Assembly (NCBI GenBank): GCA_963792445.1
Contig: CAWBWO010000021.1
Location: forward strand, 41,834 to 105,833
DNA from: Rummeliibacillus sp963792445
GTDB taxonomy: Bacteria; Bacillota; Bacilli; Bacillales_A; Planococcaceae
Direction of reading: 5' to 3'
DNA: 64,000 bases
In this document: in pieces, positions 1 through 9,448 of the stretch
How positions within the stretch are numbered: position 1 is the first letter of the stretch
Layout: every line of letters begins with the position of its first letter
Translations under genes and position numbers: made by a program
The notes under the pieces: model-generated
Database searches by the model: none
Told to the model about the DNA's origin: nothing
What the model saw: only the letters and a program-made list of their open reading frames with translations

Positions 1-56
1 AGATATTTGCTTCAAGATAACGTGAAACGTATAAATCTTTTAGTCGAATAAGAATA

Positions 57-1587
57 TTACTTATCGAAAAGTGGCAAATATTGCATTAATTCGTTCACAT
101 AATTTGGCAGACTTGTTAATAGAAACCTCATAGTACTTGGCGATTTCCTTTTTAGTAAGCGTTCATACGAGAAGATTTATACATATATTCTGTTGCAGCA
201 GCAAGGGCTTGTGGATTTTTGAATGCATATCCATCCTCAAGGGCACGTTCACATAATACAAACCACATTTGGAAAATGAATGTATCATTTAATTTCAATG
301 GTTTTGCATCATTGTATAATATTTCGGCAACTTCTAAACTCCTAAAAAAAGGCCTCAAAGTTCCGACCATTCCCTCATGAAAATCATGGTCCAATGAATA
401 CGCTAATAACAGCTTTTCGATTGCTGAGTAGTTATCGATACTAACCCAACTTGGATGTGCAAGTATTTCTTGTTGATAGGCTGATTTTCCTAATAAATAG
501 ATGCCCAATAACCGTTCGCTTCTATATTCACTTTCTAATTTTTGGACAATAAAATCACGATTTTGCTCAATTGAATCTAAATCAATCTCTGTTTTGTTTT
601 TCGACCAAGGTTCGTATCCTTCTTTATCCGGATCGATTTCAATTAATTTTGCCCATGCTTCTTTTGCCTTTTTTTCATATCCAGAGAAATAAGCAGCGTG
701 AGTTAGCCAAAAGTAAAATCCTGCATCCTCTTCAACACCTAAATTTTTTATACTTTGAAGCCATTTATAAGCTTCTTCATACCATCAATTAGTGCAAGCG
801 TTGCACCTGGTCTGAAATCGCTGATCAAAAGAATAAGGATAAAGTTTTACAAGTAATTCCGTTAATTCTTGCAACTCATCCGTAGACTTTTCATAGTAGG
901 CCATAACGGTAAGATTACAAAGAGCATGTATATTCCCATAATCTCCTTGTAAGACCTCATACAATACTGCTCTTGCTTGCTCAGTCTCTCCCTTATAGAA
1001 GTAGGCAAGTGAATATATAAATTGTTATAGGCAGCCCAGAAATCAGCATGATCTGTTACGATGTTTTCTAAAATTTCAATTGCCTCATCAAGCTTTCCTT
1101 GTTCCATCAGAATTTTCTTGCCTTTTCTTGTAAATAAATCACTTCACGATTTTGAGAGCCACCAAACACATCGTTTTCTTCTAGAGATGATGCAAAGTCA
1201 ATTATGTCAATTGCTTCATCTGCATATTCTCCCATTTCATCAATACGCAAATATTCTTCTGCAAAGTATTTTGCATCCTCTGTTAAACCCGCTTGTACGG
1301 AGCCTTCCGCTAAAAAAAGCAAGATTTCAGGTTCATTTGGGTCAATTTCATTGGCTTTTCTTAACAATTCTAAAGCGTGATCAAGACGACCAGCTTCCAT
1401 CTCAATAATTGCATACTGGAGCAAAATTAAAGAATCCTCTGGGCTCAGGTCTACTGCTCTACGTAAATATTTGAGTGCTTTTTCGATTTGATCGCGATTT
1501 AGGGCTTGTACAGCTTTTTTTAATAAAATTCACCATTTCGTAAATAAAGGACACAACATTTTTTTGAGTGTTTTTTTCACTTTTCAT
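57..1587 (-). pseudogene. Tetratricopeptide-repeat protein (YvcD-like), broken by about seven frameshifts as sequenced
   Basis: A TPR-type protein of about 500 residues can be rebuilt from pieces in different frames. It starts at ATG 1587 behind GGAGG and ends at a TAA at 57-59 after residues LMQYLPLFDK. TPR-like segments include GRLDHALELLRKANEIDPNE and GKLDEAIEILENIVTDHADF. Frame changes fall near 1518 (A7 run), 1117, 1020, 815, 785, 165 and 110. The first two look like one extra and one missing A in A runs. No piece has accumulated stop codons inside its correct frame, so consensus errors are more likely than decay. It follows the his operon terminator. A TPR gene near the his operon is also known in Bacillus subtilis (yvcD, from memory). 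Its function is unknown, and protein-protein interaction is the only supported inference. Confidence 0.7.
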
Positions 1588-1604
1588 ATCCTAAAGTTTT
1601 CCTC

Positions 1605-1641
1605 CAAAAAACAATAAGGAACGCTTTAAAACGTTCCTTAA
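1605..1641 (-). terminator. Rho-independent terminator of the his operon
   Basis: On the minus strand the arms AAGGAACG and CGTTCCTT close a short loop and are followed by ATTGTTTTTTGG. It sits between the hisIE stop and the start of the TPR gene. Confidence 0.8.
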
Positions 1642-1668
1642 GACTAGTATCCTTTATTATAGCATAGA

Positions 1669-2290
1669 TTAGTGTTTTTCATGGCGTTTTTGTAAAACAC
1701 CTAAAACTTCATATAAATCTAATTTTTGTTCTTGTAGTAAAACTAATAAATGGTAAATTAAATCTGCTGCTTCCCATTTTAGTTCTTCTGAATCGCGGTT
1801 TTTTGAAGCAATGACAACTTCAGTCGCTTCTTCTCCAACTTTTTTACAAATTTTATCTACACCTTCTGTAAATAGATATGTAGTATAAGCACCTTCAGGC
1901 ATTTCTTCTTCACGGCTTTTAATGACATTTTTTAATGTTTCTAAAATATCTAGAGAGCCAGTTGAATATTCTTTTTCTTTGATTACTTCTGTGAAGCAAG
2001 AAACTGTACCATTATGGCAAGCTGGGCCATTTAGGTAAAACTTCTACAACTAAAGCATCTTGGTCACAATCCGCACGCATTGCGACTACTTTTTGGGTAT
2101 TGCCACTTGTTTCACCTTTATGCCATAACTCTTGTCTTGAACGGCTGTAGAACCAAGTTTCGCCTGTTTCAATTGTTTTTTCATAAGATTCCTTATTCAT
2201 ATATGCTACTGTTAAAACTTCTTTTGTTTGTGCATCTTGTACAACGGCTGTAATTAAGCCTTTTTCGTCAAATTTAAGATTGTCGATCAT
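1669..2290 (-). pseudogene. hisI: Bifunctional phosphoribosyl-AMP cyclohydrolase / phosphoribosyl-ATP pyrophosphatase HisIE, frameshifted
   Basis: Catalyses steps 2 and 3 of histidine synthesis: PR-ATP to PR-AMP, then opening of the purine ring. The HisI half (2290 to about 2031) carries WFYSRSRQELWHKGETSGN and the metal-binding DCDQDA. The HisE half (about 2030 to 1669) carries EEATEVVIASKNRDSEELKWEAADLIYHLLVLL (quoted in parts: EEATEVVIASKN, EAADLIYHLLVLL). The halves are in different frames. Removing one A from the AAA at 2030-2032 (minus strand) restores VLPNGPACHNGT, the expected linker. The start ATG overlaps the end of hisF, so the genes are translationally coupled. It is the last gene of the operon. 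The break is probably a sequencing error; otherwise only the cyclohydrolase half would be made. Confidence 0.85.
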
Positions 2291-3045
2291 CTTACTGCCA
2301 CTCCTTTTTGTTTTAAGCTTGCTTTGACTTCTGCAACACTTGTCTCTTTATAGTGAAAGATCGAAGCAGCCAGTGCTGCATCTGCATCCACATCTTCTAA
2401 TACATCATAGAAATCATTTACGTTTCCTGCACCACCACTTGCAATGATTGGTACATTAACTGCTTGACGAATTGCTTCTGTTAAAGGTAAATCAAATCCA
2501 CTCTTCTCTCCGTCCTTATCCATACTGGTTACTAGTAATTCACCTGCACCAAGTTCTACAGCTTCCTTCGCCCATGCTACAGCTTCTTTTTCAGTCTTGT
2601 TTCGGCCACCATGTGTGTAGACCATCCATGTACCATCTTCTTCACTCCATTTGGCATCAATGGCAACCACGATACATTGTGCACCAAAATAATCAGAGCC
2701 TTCTTTAATAAGCTCAGGATTCTGAATAGCGGAAGAGTTAATCGAAATTTTATCTGCACCAGCACGAAGCATTCGTTTCATATCATCAAGTGTTCTAATT
2801 CCTCCACCTACTGTAAAAGGAATAGAGAGTGCCGCTGCTGTTTTACGAACTACATCTACCATCGTTTCTCTGCCCTCGTGTGAAGCGGAGATATCAAGGA
2901 AAACTAATTCATCTGCACCTTGTTCGTTATAAAATTTGGCTAGTTCAACAGGATCTCCTGCATCTCGTAGTGATACAAATTGAACGCCTTTTACAACGCG
3001 ACCTTCTTTGACATCTAGACACGGAATAATTCGTTTTGTAAGCAT
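2287..3045 (-). CDS. hisF: Imidazole glycerol phosphate synthase subunit HisF
   Basis: Cyclase subunit of IGP synthase. It uses ammonia delivered by HisH to convert PRFAR into imidazole glycerol phosphate and AICAR. A (beta/alpha)8 barrel of 252 residues, the normal family length. The catalytic Asp lies in IIPCLDVKEGRVVKG (Asp11) and the second in CIVVAIDAKW near residue 130. Phosphate-binding glycines are in FTVGGGIRT and IIASGGAGN. The ATG shares bases with the hisA stop (TAATG), and the 3' end overlaps the start of hisIE. The reading frame is intact, unlike several neighbours. Confidence 0.97.
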   Translation of the reverse strand: MLTKRIIPCLDVKEGRVVKGVQFVSLRDAGDPVELAKFYNEQGADELVFLDISASHEGRETMVDVVRKTAAALSIPFTVGGGIRTLDDMKRMLRAGADKISINSSAIQNPELIKEGSDYFGAQCIVVAIDAKWSEEDGTWMVYTHGGRNKTEKEAVAWAKEAVELGAGELLVTSMDKDGEKSGFDLPLTEAIRQAVNVPIIASGGAGNVNDFYDVLEDVDADAALAASIFHYKETSVAEVKASLKQKGVAVR

Positions 3046-3782
3046 TATTCAGCCTCCTTTAATGCCTCTTGAAGTGTAAAACGCCCTGCATATAAAGCCT
3101 TTCCAATAATAACGCCACTAACAGATGACGTATTTGCAGCCGTTTTAACTTTTGCAATATCTTCTAATGAACTAATACCACCAGATACGATAATGTCTGC
3201 GTTTGTTGCATTAGCTAATCGAACATTCGCCTCAACATTTGGTCCTGCAAGCGTTCCATCAGTTGCAATATCAGTGAAAATAAAATACTTCGCAGAAGCG
3301 ATAGCAAAATCTTGGCCGACTTCAATAGCAGACTTATTGGATGTTTCAATCCATCCATGTGTTGCAACCATGCCGTCTTTTGCATCTAAGCCAATTACAA
3401 TTCGTTCAGGTCCAAACTCTTTAATAAAACCTTTTACAAGCTCCGGTTCACGAATCGCTAAACTTCCAATAATAACGCGATTGACACCATTTTCAAGATA
3501 ATAACGAACGTCTTCTTCTGAACGAATTCCTCCACCGATTTGAACCATTAATGGTAACTCTTTTGCAACACGGATCACTTCTTTGGCATGTGTTCGTTCT
3601 CCATCTTTTGCACCATCTAAGTCAACCATATGTACGTAACTTGCACCTGCATTTGCAAAGCTTTTCGCCATTTCGAATGGAGAGTCTGCATATACCGTTT
3701 CTTGTGCATAGTCACCTTTAAATAATCGTACGCATTTGCCACCTCTCATATCGATGGCTGGGAAAATTTGAATAGAACTCAA
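3045..3782 (-). CDS. hisA: ProFAR isomerase HisA
   Basis: 1-(5-phosphoribosyl)-5-[(5-phosphoribosylamino)methylideneamino]imidazole-4-carboxamide isomerase, the Amadori rearrangement of histidine synthesis. 245 residues, (beta/alpha)8 barrel. The catalytic Asp11 is in IFPAIDMRGGKCVRL and the second Asp in IVIGLDAKDGM near residue 130. Phosphate-binding motifs are MVQIGGGIRS and IIVSGGISS. The start codon is TTG, directly after the hisH stop. The Shine-Dalgarno is GGAG inside the last codons of hisH. The frame is intact. Confidence 0.96.
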   Translation of the reverse strand: MSSIQIFPAIDMRGGKCVRLFKGDYAQETVYADSPFEMAKSFANAGASYVHMVDLDGAKDGERTHAKEVIRVAKELPLMVQIGGGIRSEEDVRYYLENGVNRVIIGSLAIREPELVKGFIKEFGPERIVIGLDAKDGMVATHGWIETSNKSAIEVGQDFAIASAKYFIFTDIATDGTLAGPNVEANVRLANATNADIIVSGGISSLEDIAKVKTAANTSSVSGVIIGKALYAGRFTLQEALKEAE

Positions 3783-4427
3783 TTAAACTCCAACTCCTTT
3801 TGCAACACCTGCAAGCCATTGCTGTAATAATGACACACCACATTCTCCAGATTTTTCAGGGTGGAATTGCATTCCTGATACTTTACCTTTTTGTACAATT
3901 CCTGGTACTTTCACATCGCCATAATCTGCATAAGCAATTAGGTCCTCTTCATTCATATCTGTTGCGAAATAAGAATGGACGAAATAGACATAGCGATCTT
4001 TTGGTAACTGTTCTAACCAAGTTGGTTCTTTTACAAATTGCAAATCATTCCATCCCATATGTGGAACTCTATAGGATTTACCGGATAAATCTTTGCCAGA
4101 AAATTGTTTGATTCGTCCTTTGAAAATCCCAAGTCCTTGCCAAATTCCATTTTCTTCGCTCTCTTCAAATAGAAGCTGCATGCCTAAACAAATACCTAAA
4201 AGAGGCTTATTTGTAGCGATTGCCTTTTCAAATAAGGAGACAAGGCCTGTATCTTGTAATCTTTTCATCGCATCTTCAAATGCACCAACACCAGGAAGTA
4301 TAAGTGCATCACATGCCAATAAACCTTCTTGGTCTGCTGAAATAACCACTTCGCATCCTAAACGTTTAATGGCTTGTTCCACACTAAAAAGATTACCCAT
4401 TCCATAATCGATTACACCGATTTTCAT
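3783..4427 (-). CDS. hisH: Imidazole glycerol phosphate synthase glutaminase subunit HisH
   Basis: Class I glutamine amidotransferase that supplies ammonia to HisF. 214 residues. The nucleophile is Cys80 in PLLGICLGMQLLFEE, and the catalytic His-Glu pair lies in MQFHPEKSG near the C terminus. The N-terminal IGVIDYGMGNL is typical. The start ATG overlaps the hisB stop as ATGA, and the next gene hisA begins immediately after its stop, so hisB-hisH-hisA are tightly coupled. Confidence 0.96.
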   Translation of the reverse strand: MKIGVIDYGMGNLFSVEQAIKRLGCEVVISADQEGLLACDALILPGVGAFEDAMKRLQDTGLVSLFEKAIATNKPLLGICLGMQLLFEESEENGIWQGLGIFKGRIKQFSGKDLSGKSYRVPHMGWNDLQFVKEPTWLEQLPKDRYVYFVHSYFATDMNEEDLIAYADYGDVKVPGIVQKGKVSGMQFHPEKSGECGVSLLQQWLAGVAKGVGV

Positions 4428-5015
4428 GTTAACAACCCCTTCGTTGATGGTACTCCTTTAACACGAGGATCAATTTGAATCGCATCATCAATTGCTCTTG
4501 CTAATGCTTTGAAAATAGCTTCAATGATATGGTGTGTATTATGACCATATGGAACGATGACATGGACATTCATCCGTGCTTCTAAAGCAAATTTCCATAA
4601 AAATTCATGAACAAGTTCGGTATCAAAAGTTCCTACTTTTTGTGTTGGAATTTCAGCGCGAAATTCTAAGTGTGGACGATTTGAACAATCAATCACAACT
4701 TGTGCAAGTGCATCATCCATTGGTACAAATGCATTACCATAACGTTTTATCCCTTTTTTATCGCCTAGTGCTTCTTTAATCGCTTGACCAAGTACAATTC
4801 CTAAATCTTCAGTCGTATGGTGATCGTCAATTTCTGTATCGCCATGTGCTACAATTTTGCCATCAAAAAGACCATGTTTCATGAAAAGGTCAAGCATATG
4901 GTCCATGAATGGTACACCCGTTTCAACTGAAGACTTTACCTTCACCATCTAAATTGATCTCAACTGCAATTTGGGTTTCGTTTGTTTTACGTTCAATTTT
5001 TGAGAAACGTTCCAT
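4424..5015 (-). pseudogene. hisB: Imidazoleglycerol-phosphate dehydratase HisB, one frameshift near the N terminus
   Basis: Dehydrates imidazole glycerol phosphate to imidazole acetol phosphate. The Mn-binding motifs HHTTED and HNTHHIIEA are present, and the body from residue about 30 onward is intact. The true start is ATG 5015 (MERFSKIERKTNETQIA) behind AAGGAGAAGAATAGC, one base after the hisD stop. That frame meets a stop at about 4928, while the rest continues as SSVETGVPFMDHML in the next frame. One extra base near 4935 (GGTAAAGTCT for GGTAAATCT) explains this. Restored length is about 196 residues, normal for a monofunctional HisB. Confidence 0.88.
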
Positions 5016-5016
5016 G

Positions 5017-6297
5017 CTATTCTTCTCCTTTTTCCCAGCCTCTTGATTCTACTGCTCTTGCGTGGCCTTCTAATCCTTCAAGTCGAGCGAGTCTTGCAAT
5101 TTTAGGAGCATTTTCTGCCCATGTTTTTTCTGTATAGTACACAACACTTGTTTTCTTGATAAAATCATCTACATTTAAGCCACTTGCAAAACGAGCTGTA
5201 CTATTTGTAGGTAATACATGGTTTGTACCTGCAAAATAATCTCCAACAGGTTCTGAGCTGTATCTTCCTAAGAAGATGGCACCTGCATTTCTAATTTGTT
5301 CACTGACTTTTTCTGCATCTTTTGTGACAATTTCTAAGTGTTCAGGTGCTAATTGATTAATAGCATCTGTTGCTTGTTCAATGGATTCTGCTATATAAAT
5401 ACGACCAAAGTTTTCTACAGATTGACGTGCAATGGATTCACGAGGTAATGATTTCAATTGTTTTTCTACTTGGGCTTGTACTTTTTCTGCAAGAGATTCA
5501 CTTGTTGTCACTAAAACTGGACATGCCATAGCATCATGTTCTGCTTGAGAAAATAAGTCGGCAGCAATTCATCAGCATAGGCTGTTTCATCTGCAATAAT
5601 AGCAATTTCACTTGGGCCTGCAATCATATCAATGGCTACTTCGCCAAATACTTCACGTTTTGCTAATGCGACAAAAATATTCCCTGGTCCAGTAATTTTA
5701 TCAACTGCTTGAATCGTTTCTGTACCATATGCAAGTGCCCCAATTGCTTGAGCTCCACCGATTTTGTAAATTTCTTCAATTCCTAAAATAGATGCTGCAG
5801 TAAGTACTGCTGCAGGAAGTTTCCATCTTTTCCACAAGGTGTTGCTGATGACAATTCGATTTACACCTGCTACTTGTGCTGGAATAACATTCATTAATAC
5901 AGAAGAAGGATATGCGGCTGAACCACCTGGTACATACAATCCAACAGAACCAATTGGTAAAATGCGTTGGCCAAGCCATGAACCATTTGCTAGCTCTAAT
6001 TGATAGCCATTTCGTTTTTGTTGTTCATGGTATAAACGAATATTCGCAGCTGCTTCTGTTAAATCTTGAACTAATTGAGGATCTAATGCTGCAACTGCTT
6101 CATTCATTTCTTCTTCTGTTACACGGAGATCATCCAGTGCAATACCATCCCATTTTTTACTATAGAATTTAACTGCTTCATCACCTTTTTGACGTACATC
6201 GGCTAACACTTGACGTACAGTTTTTAACTGTTCTTCGTTGCCACCTTCTAAAGGTCTTTTCAATGAAATATTTTCTTGTTAACTTTGCGATTTTCAT
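5017..6297 (-). pseudogene. hisD: Histidinol dehydrogenase HisD, two frameshifts as sequenced
   Basis: Zinc- and NAD-dependent oxidation of L-histidinol to L-histidine, the last two steps of the pathway. Signature pieces are visible: KITGPGNIFVALAKR, DMIAGPSEIAI, GTNHVLPTNSTARFASGL. The start is ATG 6297 (MKIAKLTR), which overlaps the restored hisG stop. An extra A in the A4 run at about 6271-6274 shifts the frame before NISLKRPLEGG. A missing A at about 5568 (GATGAATTGCT for GATGAAATTGCT) shifts it again before AADLFSQAEHDAMACPV. With both corrected the protein is about 426 residues, the family norm. hisB starts one base after its stop. Confidence 0.88.
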
Positions 6298-6345
6298 AGC
6301 AAATCATTCTCTTTCTTTACGCATTTTTTTAGTCGTTTTACTAAA

Positions 6346-6936
6346 TCAATGTATTCGTTCATTTTTCATTCGGTAACTTACTGGATTCGCGATTAATCGA
6401 GATGAAACATCTGTGATAAATTCGTATTCAACAAGTCCATTTTCTTTTAAAGTTTGTCCAGTTGATACGATATCTACGATTCGATCTGCAAGGCCAATCA
6501 TCGGAGCCAATTCAATTGAACCATTTAACCCAATGATTTCAACTTGTTCCCCTTTTTCACGATAGTACTCTGATGCGACAGTTGGATACTTTGTCGCAAT
6601 TCGGGGTGCAATTTCGTTCAATGTTGTATTTGGCAATCCAGCAGAAGCAATATGACATTTACTAATGTTCAAATCAAGTAGTTCATGTACTTCGCGATGT
6701 TGTTCTAATAGTACGTCTTTTCCTGCAATCCCTATATCTGCTACCCCATGTTCAACATAAGTTGGAACATCCATTGGCTTTGCTAATATAAAGCGAATTT
6801 TCTCTTCAGGGATTTCAATCATTAATTTCCGTGACATTTCGACATTTTCAGGTAGCTCAAATCCTGCTTCAATTAGCATTTCGTAGGCTTCCTCGAAAAT
6901 ACGACCTTTTGGCATAGCGATTGTTAACTCATTCAT
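6346..6936 (-). CDS. hisG: ATP phosphoribosyltransferase catalytic subunit HisG (short form)
   Basis: First committed step of histidine synthesis: ATP plus PRPP gives PR-ATP. This is the short form that needs HisZ and lacks the C-terminal regulatory domain. The start is set at ATG 6936 (MNELTIAMPKGRIFE) because of the strong AAGGAGG upstream. It overlaps the 3' end of hisZ by 8 bases. Motifs are TIAMPKGRI, GVADIGIAGKDVLLE and the PRPP-loop region DIVSTGQTLKENGL. As written the frame stops early after RMKNERIH. A one-base correction near 6356 would add YIDLVKRLKKCVKKENDLL and end in a TGA at 6294-6296 overlapping the hisD start, so the C terminus is probably also hit by a base error. Confidence 0.93.
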   Translation of the reverse strand: MNELTIAMPKGRIFEEAYEMLIEAGFELPENVEMSRKLMIEIPEEKIRFILAKPMDVPTYVEHGVADIGIAGKDVLLEQHREVHELLDLNISKCHIASAGLPNTTLNEIAPRIATKYPTVASEYYREKGEQVEIIGLNGSIELAPMIGLADRIVDIVSTGQTLKENGLVEYEFITDVSSRLIANPVSYRMKNERIH

Positions 6937-8098
6937 GGACTGTTCCTCCTTGTCCAATTCGTACAATTTCAGCAAAATGATTTTTGAAAGCTGCTAAATC
7001 TTCTAATCCTTCCATGGATTGCAATGTTGTACGTTTACCTTGTGCACGAAGTTCATTTGCAGTTTTAAGTGCTTCTGCAAGTTGTGGTGCAACAAATAAT
7101 ACAAGCACATCTTCATTTTGCTCTTCTTTTTGAAGAACTACTTCTAATAGATGATCTACTCGAAGTCCAAAACCAATTGCACCAACTTCTGTACCGAATT
7201 CTTGAAGTAATCCATCGTATCGACCACCATTTCCAAGTGGGAAACCAGAACCTGTTGCAAAAACTTCAAATAGCATACCAGTGTAATAATTCATATGGCT
7301 TGCTAATGTGAAGTCAAATGATATATAGGATGTTGCATCTGCAATCTCTAAAATGGATGCTAATTGCTCCATGTAGATGAACGCTTCTTTTTCATATAAG
7401 TATTTTGCAATTTCTCGGATGCTCTTCATCTCTGTTGCATCTTCGATAAAGGATAATAGTATTTGCGTATTTTCAGTTGGCAAATGATATGAAGTGACAG
7501 CTTCCTCAAATCCTACGATATTTTTGTGTACCAATAAATTATGTAGTTCTTTGAATTGTTCATCATTTTGAACATTTTTCTTAATAATGGCTTTTAATAT
7601 GCCAGCATTTCCGATTGTGATTTTAAAGTCCTCTACACCTAATGCTTTCAATAGATGAATGGCTGTTAAGATGACTTCTGCATCAGCATAAACGGATGAG
7701 TCACCAATAATTTCAATTCCCATTTGTTCAAATTCTGCTGGTCGTCCACCTTCTAACTGTTGTGCGCGGAAGACATTTGCAAAATAAGAAAGCCTTAGTG
7801 GAATTTTCTCTTTTAATAATTTAGATGTAGCAACTCGAGCAATCGGTGTTGTCATATCTGGTCGAAGTACTAATGTATTTCCTTGACTATCGACAAGTTT
7901 AAAAAGTGATGAATCTACGATAGCTGATGCTTTACCTACTGTATCGTAATACTCTAAAGTTGGCGTTTGGATAAAGTCAAATCCTCTTAAGCGAAGAAAT
8001 TCTCGACCTGTTTGTCGAATCACTTCTTTTTTTTCAAATGTTTTTGGAAATGTATCGCGCATTCCAAGCGGTTTTTCAAACTTTTGAATTGGTGACAT
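6929..8098 (-). CDS. hisZ: ATP phosphoribosyltransferase regulatory subunit HisZ
   Basis: Histidyl-tRNA synthetase paralogue without aminoacylation activity. It forms a hetero-octamer with short HisG and confers histidine feedback inhibition. 389 residues. Class II synthetase-like core: the N terminus MSPIQKFEKPLGMRDTFP, a motif 2-like stretch LRLSYFANVFRAQQLEGGRPAEFEQMGIE, given here as FRAQQLEGGRPAEFEQMG, and the histidine-binding type motif GGRYDGLLQEFG. The C-terminal anticodon-binding domain of true HisS is absent. It is the first gene of the his operon, with a recognisable promoter upstream. Confidence 0.95.
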   Translation of the reverse strand: MSPIQKFEKPLGMRDTFPKTFEKKEVIRQTGREFLRLRGFDFIQTPTLEYYDTVGKASAIVDSSLFKLVDSQGNTLVLRPDMTTPIARVATSKLLKEKIPLRLSYFANVFRAQQLEGGRPAEFEQMGIEIIGDSSVYADAEVILTAIHLLKALGVEDFKITIGNAGILKAIIKKNVQNDEQFKELHNLLVHKNIVGFEEAVTSYHLPTENTQILLSFIEDATEMKSIREIAKYLYEKEAFIYMEQLASILEIADATSYISFDFTLASHMNYYTGMLFEVFATGSGFPLGNGGRYDGLLQEFGTEVGAIGFGLRVDHLLEVVLQKEEQNEDVLVLFVAPQLAEALKTANELRAQGKRTTLQSMEGLEDLAAFKNHFAEIVRIGQGGTVHE

Positions 8099-8162
8099 TT
8101 TTACACTTCCTAATCTTTATACTTTAGTATGCTAGAGTGTTAGAGTGATGATGTATGAAAGT

Positions 8163-8191
8163 ATTTTATAATAAGAATGAACCAAAGTCAA
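8163..8191 (-). promoter_or_regulatory. Predicted SigA promoter of the his operon
   Basis: On the minus strand TTGACT (8186-8191) and TAAAAT (8163-8168) are separated by 17 bases, about 65 bases upstream of hisZ. The leader between contains the direct repeat TAGAGTG..TTAGAGTG (plus sense) but no T-box motif. Confidence 0.5.
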
Positions 8192-8216
8192 GTAGGTTAG
8201 CAGATAAGTCTATTTG

Positions 8217-8741
8217 TTATGACTTTTTGGAATTAACTGATTCTTTTTGTGCTAATTCTTCCTTTGTATAAATTATTTTCATTGGGTTACCACCAGCAAA
8301 AGCGCCAGGAGGTACATCTTTGTTGACTAAGGTCATAGCAGAAACAATGGCATCATCCCCAATAACAACCCCTGGTAAAATCGTAGAGTTTGCCCCAATC
8401 ATCACGCGATCACCAATAACTACATCTCCGAGGCGATATTCATCGACTAAGTATTCATGTGCAAGGATCGTTGTATTGAAGCCTATAATTGTATCACTCC
8501 CCACTTTGATCCGTTCTGGAAACATCGTATCTGGGGTTACTTTTAGAGCAAATGCTGTTTTTTCTCCCACTTTCATGTGTAGGAATGTACGATAAAGCCA
8601 ATTCTTCACTGATAGAAACGGCATATATCGAGCCGTTTCTATTACGATAAAGCATTTGACCACTTTCCAAAACGAAACTGTTTTATAGATTTGCCAAAGA
8701 GAAGTTGAACCTGTAACTGGAAACTTTTCCGTTCTACGCAT
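8217..8741 (-). CDS. Acyltransferase with hexapeptide repeats (YvoF-like)
   Basis: Member of the LbH (left-handed beta-helix) acetyltransferase family. The region from about residue 70 to 150 holds hexapeptide-type repeats, for example VVIGDRVMIGANSTILPGV and VVIGDDAIVSAMTLVNKDV. The C-terminal PPGAFAGGNPMKII is the family ending. ATG 8741 (MRRTEKFPVTGS) is chosen over an in-frame start five codons earlier because GAGG lies nine bases upstream of it. It overlaps the end of ppaX by 8 bases, as in the B. subtilis yvoE-yvoF-hisZ order. The acceptor substrate is unknown. Confidence 0.85.
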   Translation of the reverse strand: MRRTEKFPVTGSTSLWQIYKTVSFWKVVKCFIVIETARYMPFLSVKNWLYRTFLHMKVGEKTAFALKVTPDTMFPERIKVGSDTIIGFNTTILAHEYLVDEYRLGDVVIGDRVMIGANSTILPGVVIGDDAIVSAMTLVNKDVPPGAFAGGNPMKIIYTKEELAQKESVNSKKS

Positions 8742-9393
8742 TGACAGTTTCCTCAACGATAGAAAGTAAATCTGTCATTTGATGTAACATATAATCTGGT
8801 TTGAATTGAATTAAAAACTCTTCTCCTTTCAAAGACCATGCAACAGCAGCTGTTCTAACACCAGCATTTTTTCCACCCAAAATATCATGCGAATTATCAC
8901 CAATCATTAGTACTTCTTCTTTTTCTAAGTGCATTTTTTCTAATGCTAAAAGAATGGGTTCTGGATCTGGTTTTACTTTCTTCACATCATCCATACTCAC
9001 AATTACTTCAAACAAATCTTCAATATCCAAAAGACGAAGACCTTTTGTTAAAGAATCTATTCTTTTTGTAGAAACAATAGCTAATCGAATTCCTAATTGT
9101 CGCAATGCTTGTAATGTTGATTTTACACCTTCGAATTCTTTCGCAAGTTCATCATGATGTTCCGTGTTCCATAGGCGATATTGTTGAATCCATTCTTCTG
9201 CTTTATTCGCGTCAATTGTAGAAAATGATTCTTTTAGTGATGGCCCTATAAAAGGAATCATGTCTTCTTTTGTAAATTTCCCGGGAAATTCCGCATCTAG
9301 TACATGTAAAAATGATTGAATGATGAGCTCGTTTGTGTCTAATAATGTCCCATCAAAGTCGAATAGTAGCCCTTTAATTTTTTTATTTGTCAT
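8734..9393 (-). CDS. ppaX: Pyrophosphatase PpaX (HAD family)
   Basis: Cytosolic HAD hydrolase that removes pyrophosphate released when HprK/P dephosphorylates P-Ser-HPr by phosphorolysis. HAD motif I is LLFDFDGTLLDTN (nucleophile and acid/base Asp), motif II is LAIVSTK, and motif III/IV is KKVKPDPEPILLALEK and MIGDNSHDILGGKNAG. 219 residues matches the family. Its place in the hprK-lgt-ppaX cluster supports the assignment over a generic phosphoglycolate phosphatase. In B. subtilis an extra gene (yvoD) sits in this cluster; here there is only a 240-base gap with a long hairpin. Confidence 0.9.
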   Translation of the reverse strand: MTNKKIKGLLFDFDGTLLDTNELIIQSFLHVLDAEFPGKFTKEDMIPFIGPSLKESFSTIDANKAEEWIQQYRLWNTEHHDELAKEFEGVKSTLQALRQLGIRLAIVSTKRIDSLTKGLRLLDIEDLFEVIVSMDDVKKVKPDPEPILLALEKMHLEKEEVLMIGDNSHDILGGKNAGVRTAAVAWSLKGEEFLIQFKPDYMLHQMTDLLSIVEETVNA

Positions 9394-9448
9394 GTTGAAT
9401 CACTCCTAGAGTTTAACTATTGTTGTATTTCCCTGATACTAAAGGAAT

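Noticed and set aside
501..792. Two overlapping plus-strand frames opposite the TPR gene
   Set aside because: The minus strand reads a continuous TPR-type protein here (for example EEAYKWLQSIKNLGVEE), so these are shadows.
8099..8162. Possible T-box or histidine riboswitch before hisZ
   Set aside because: The leader is only about 60 bases and lacks the T-box sequence and a terminator.
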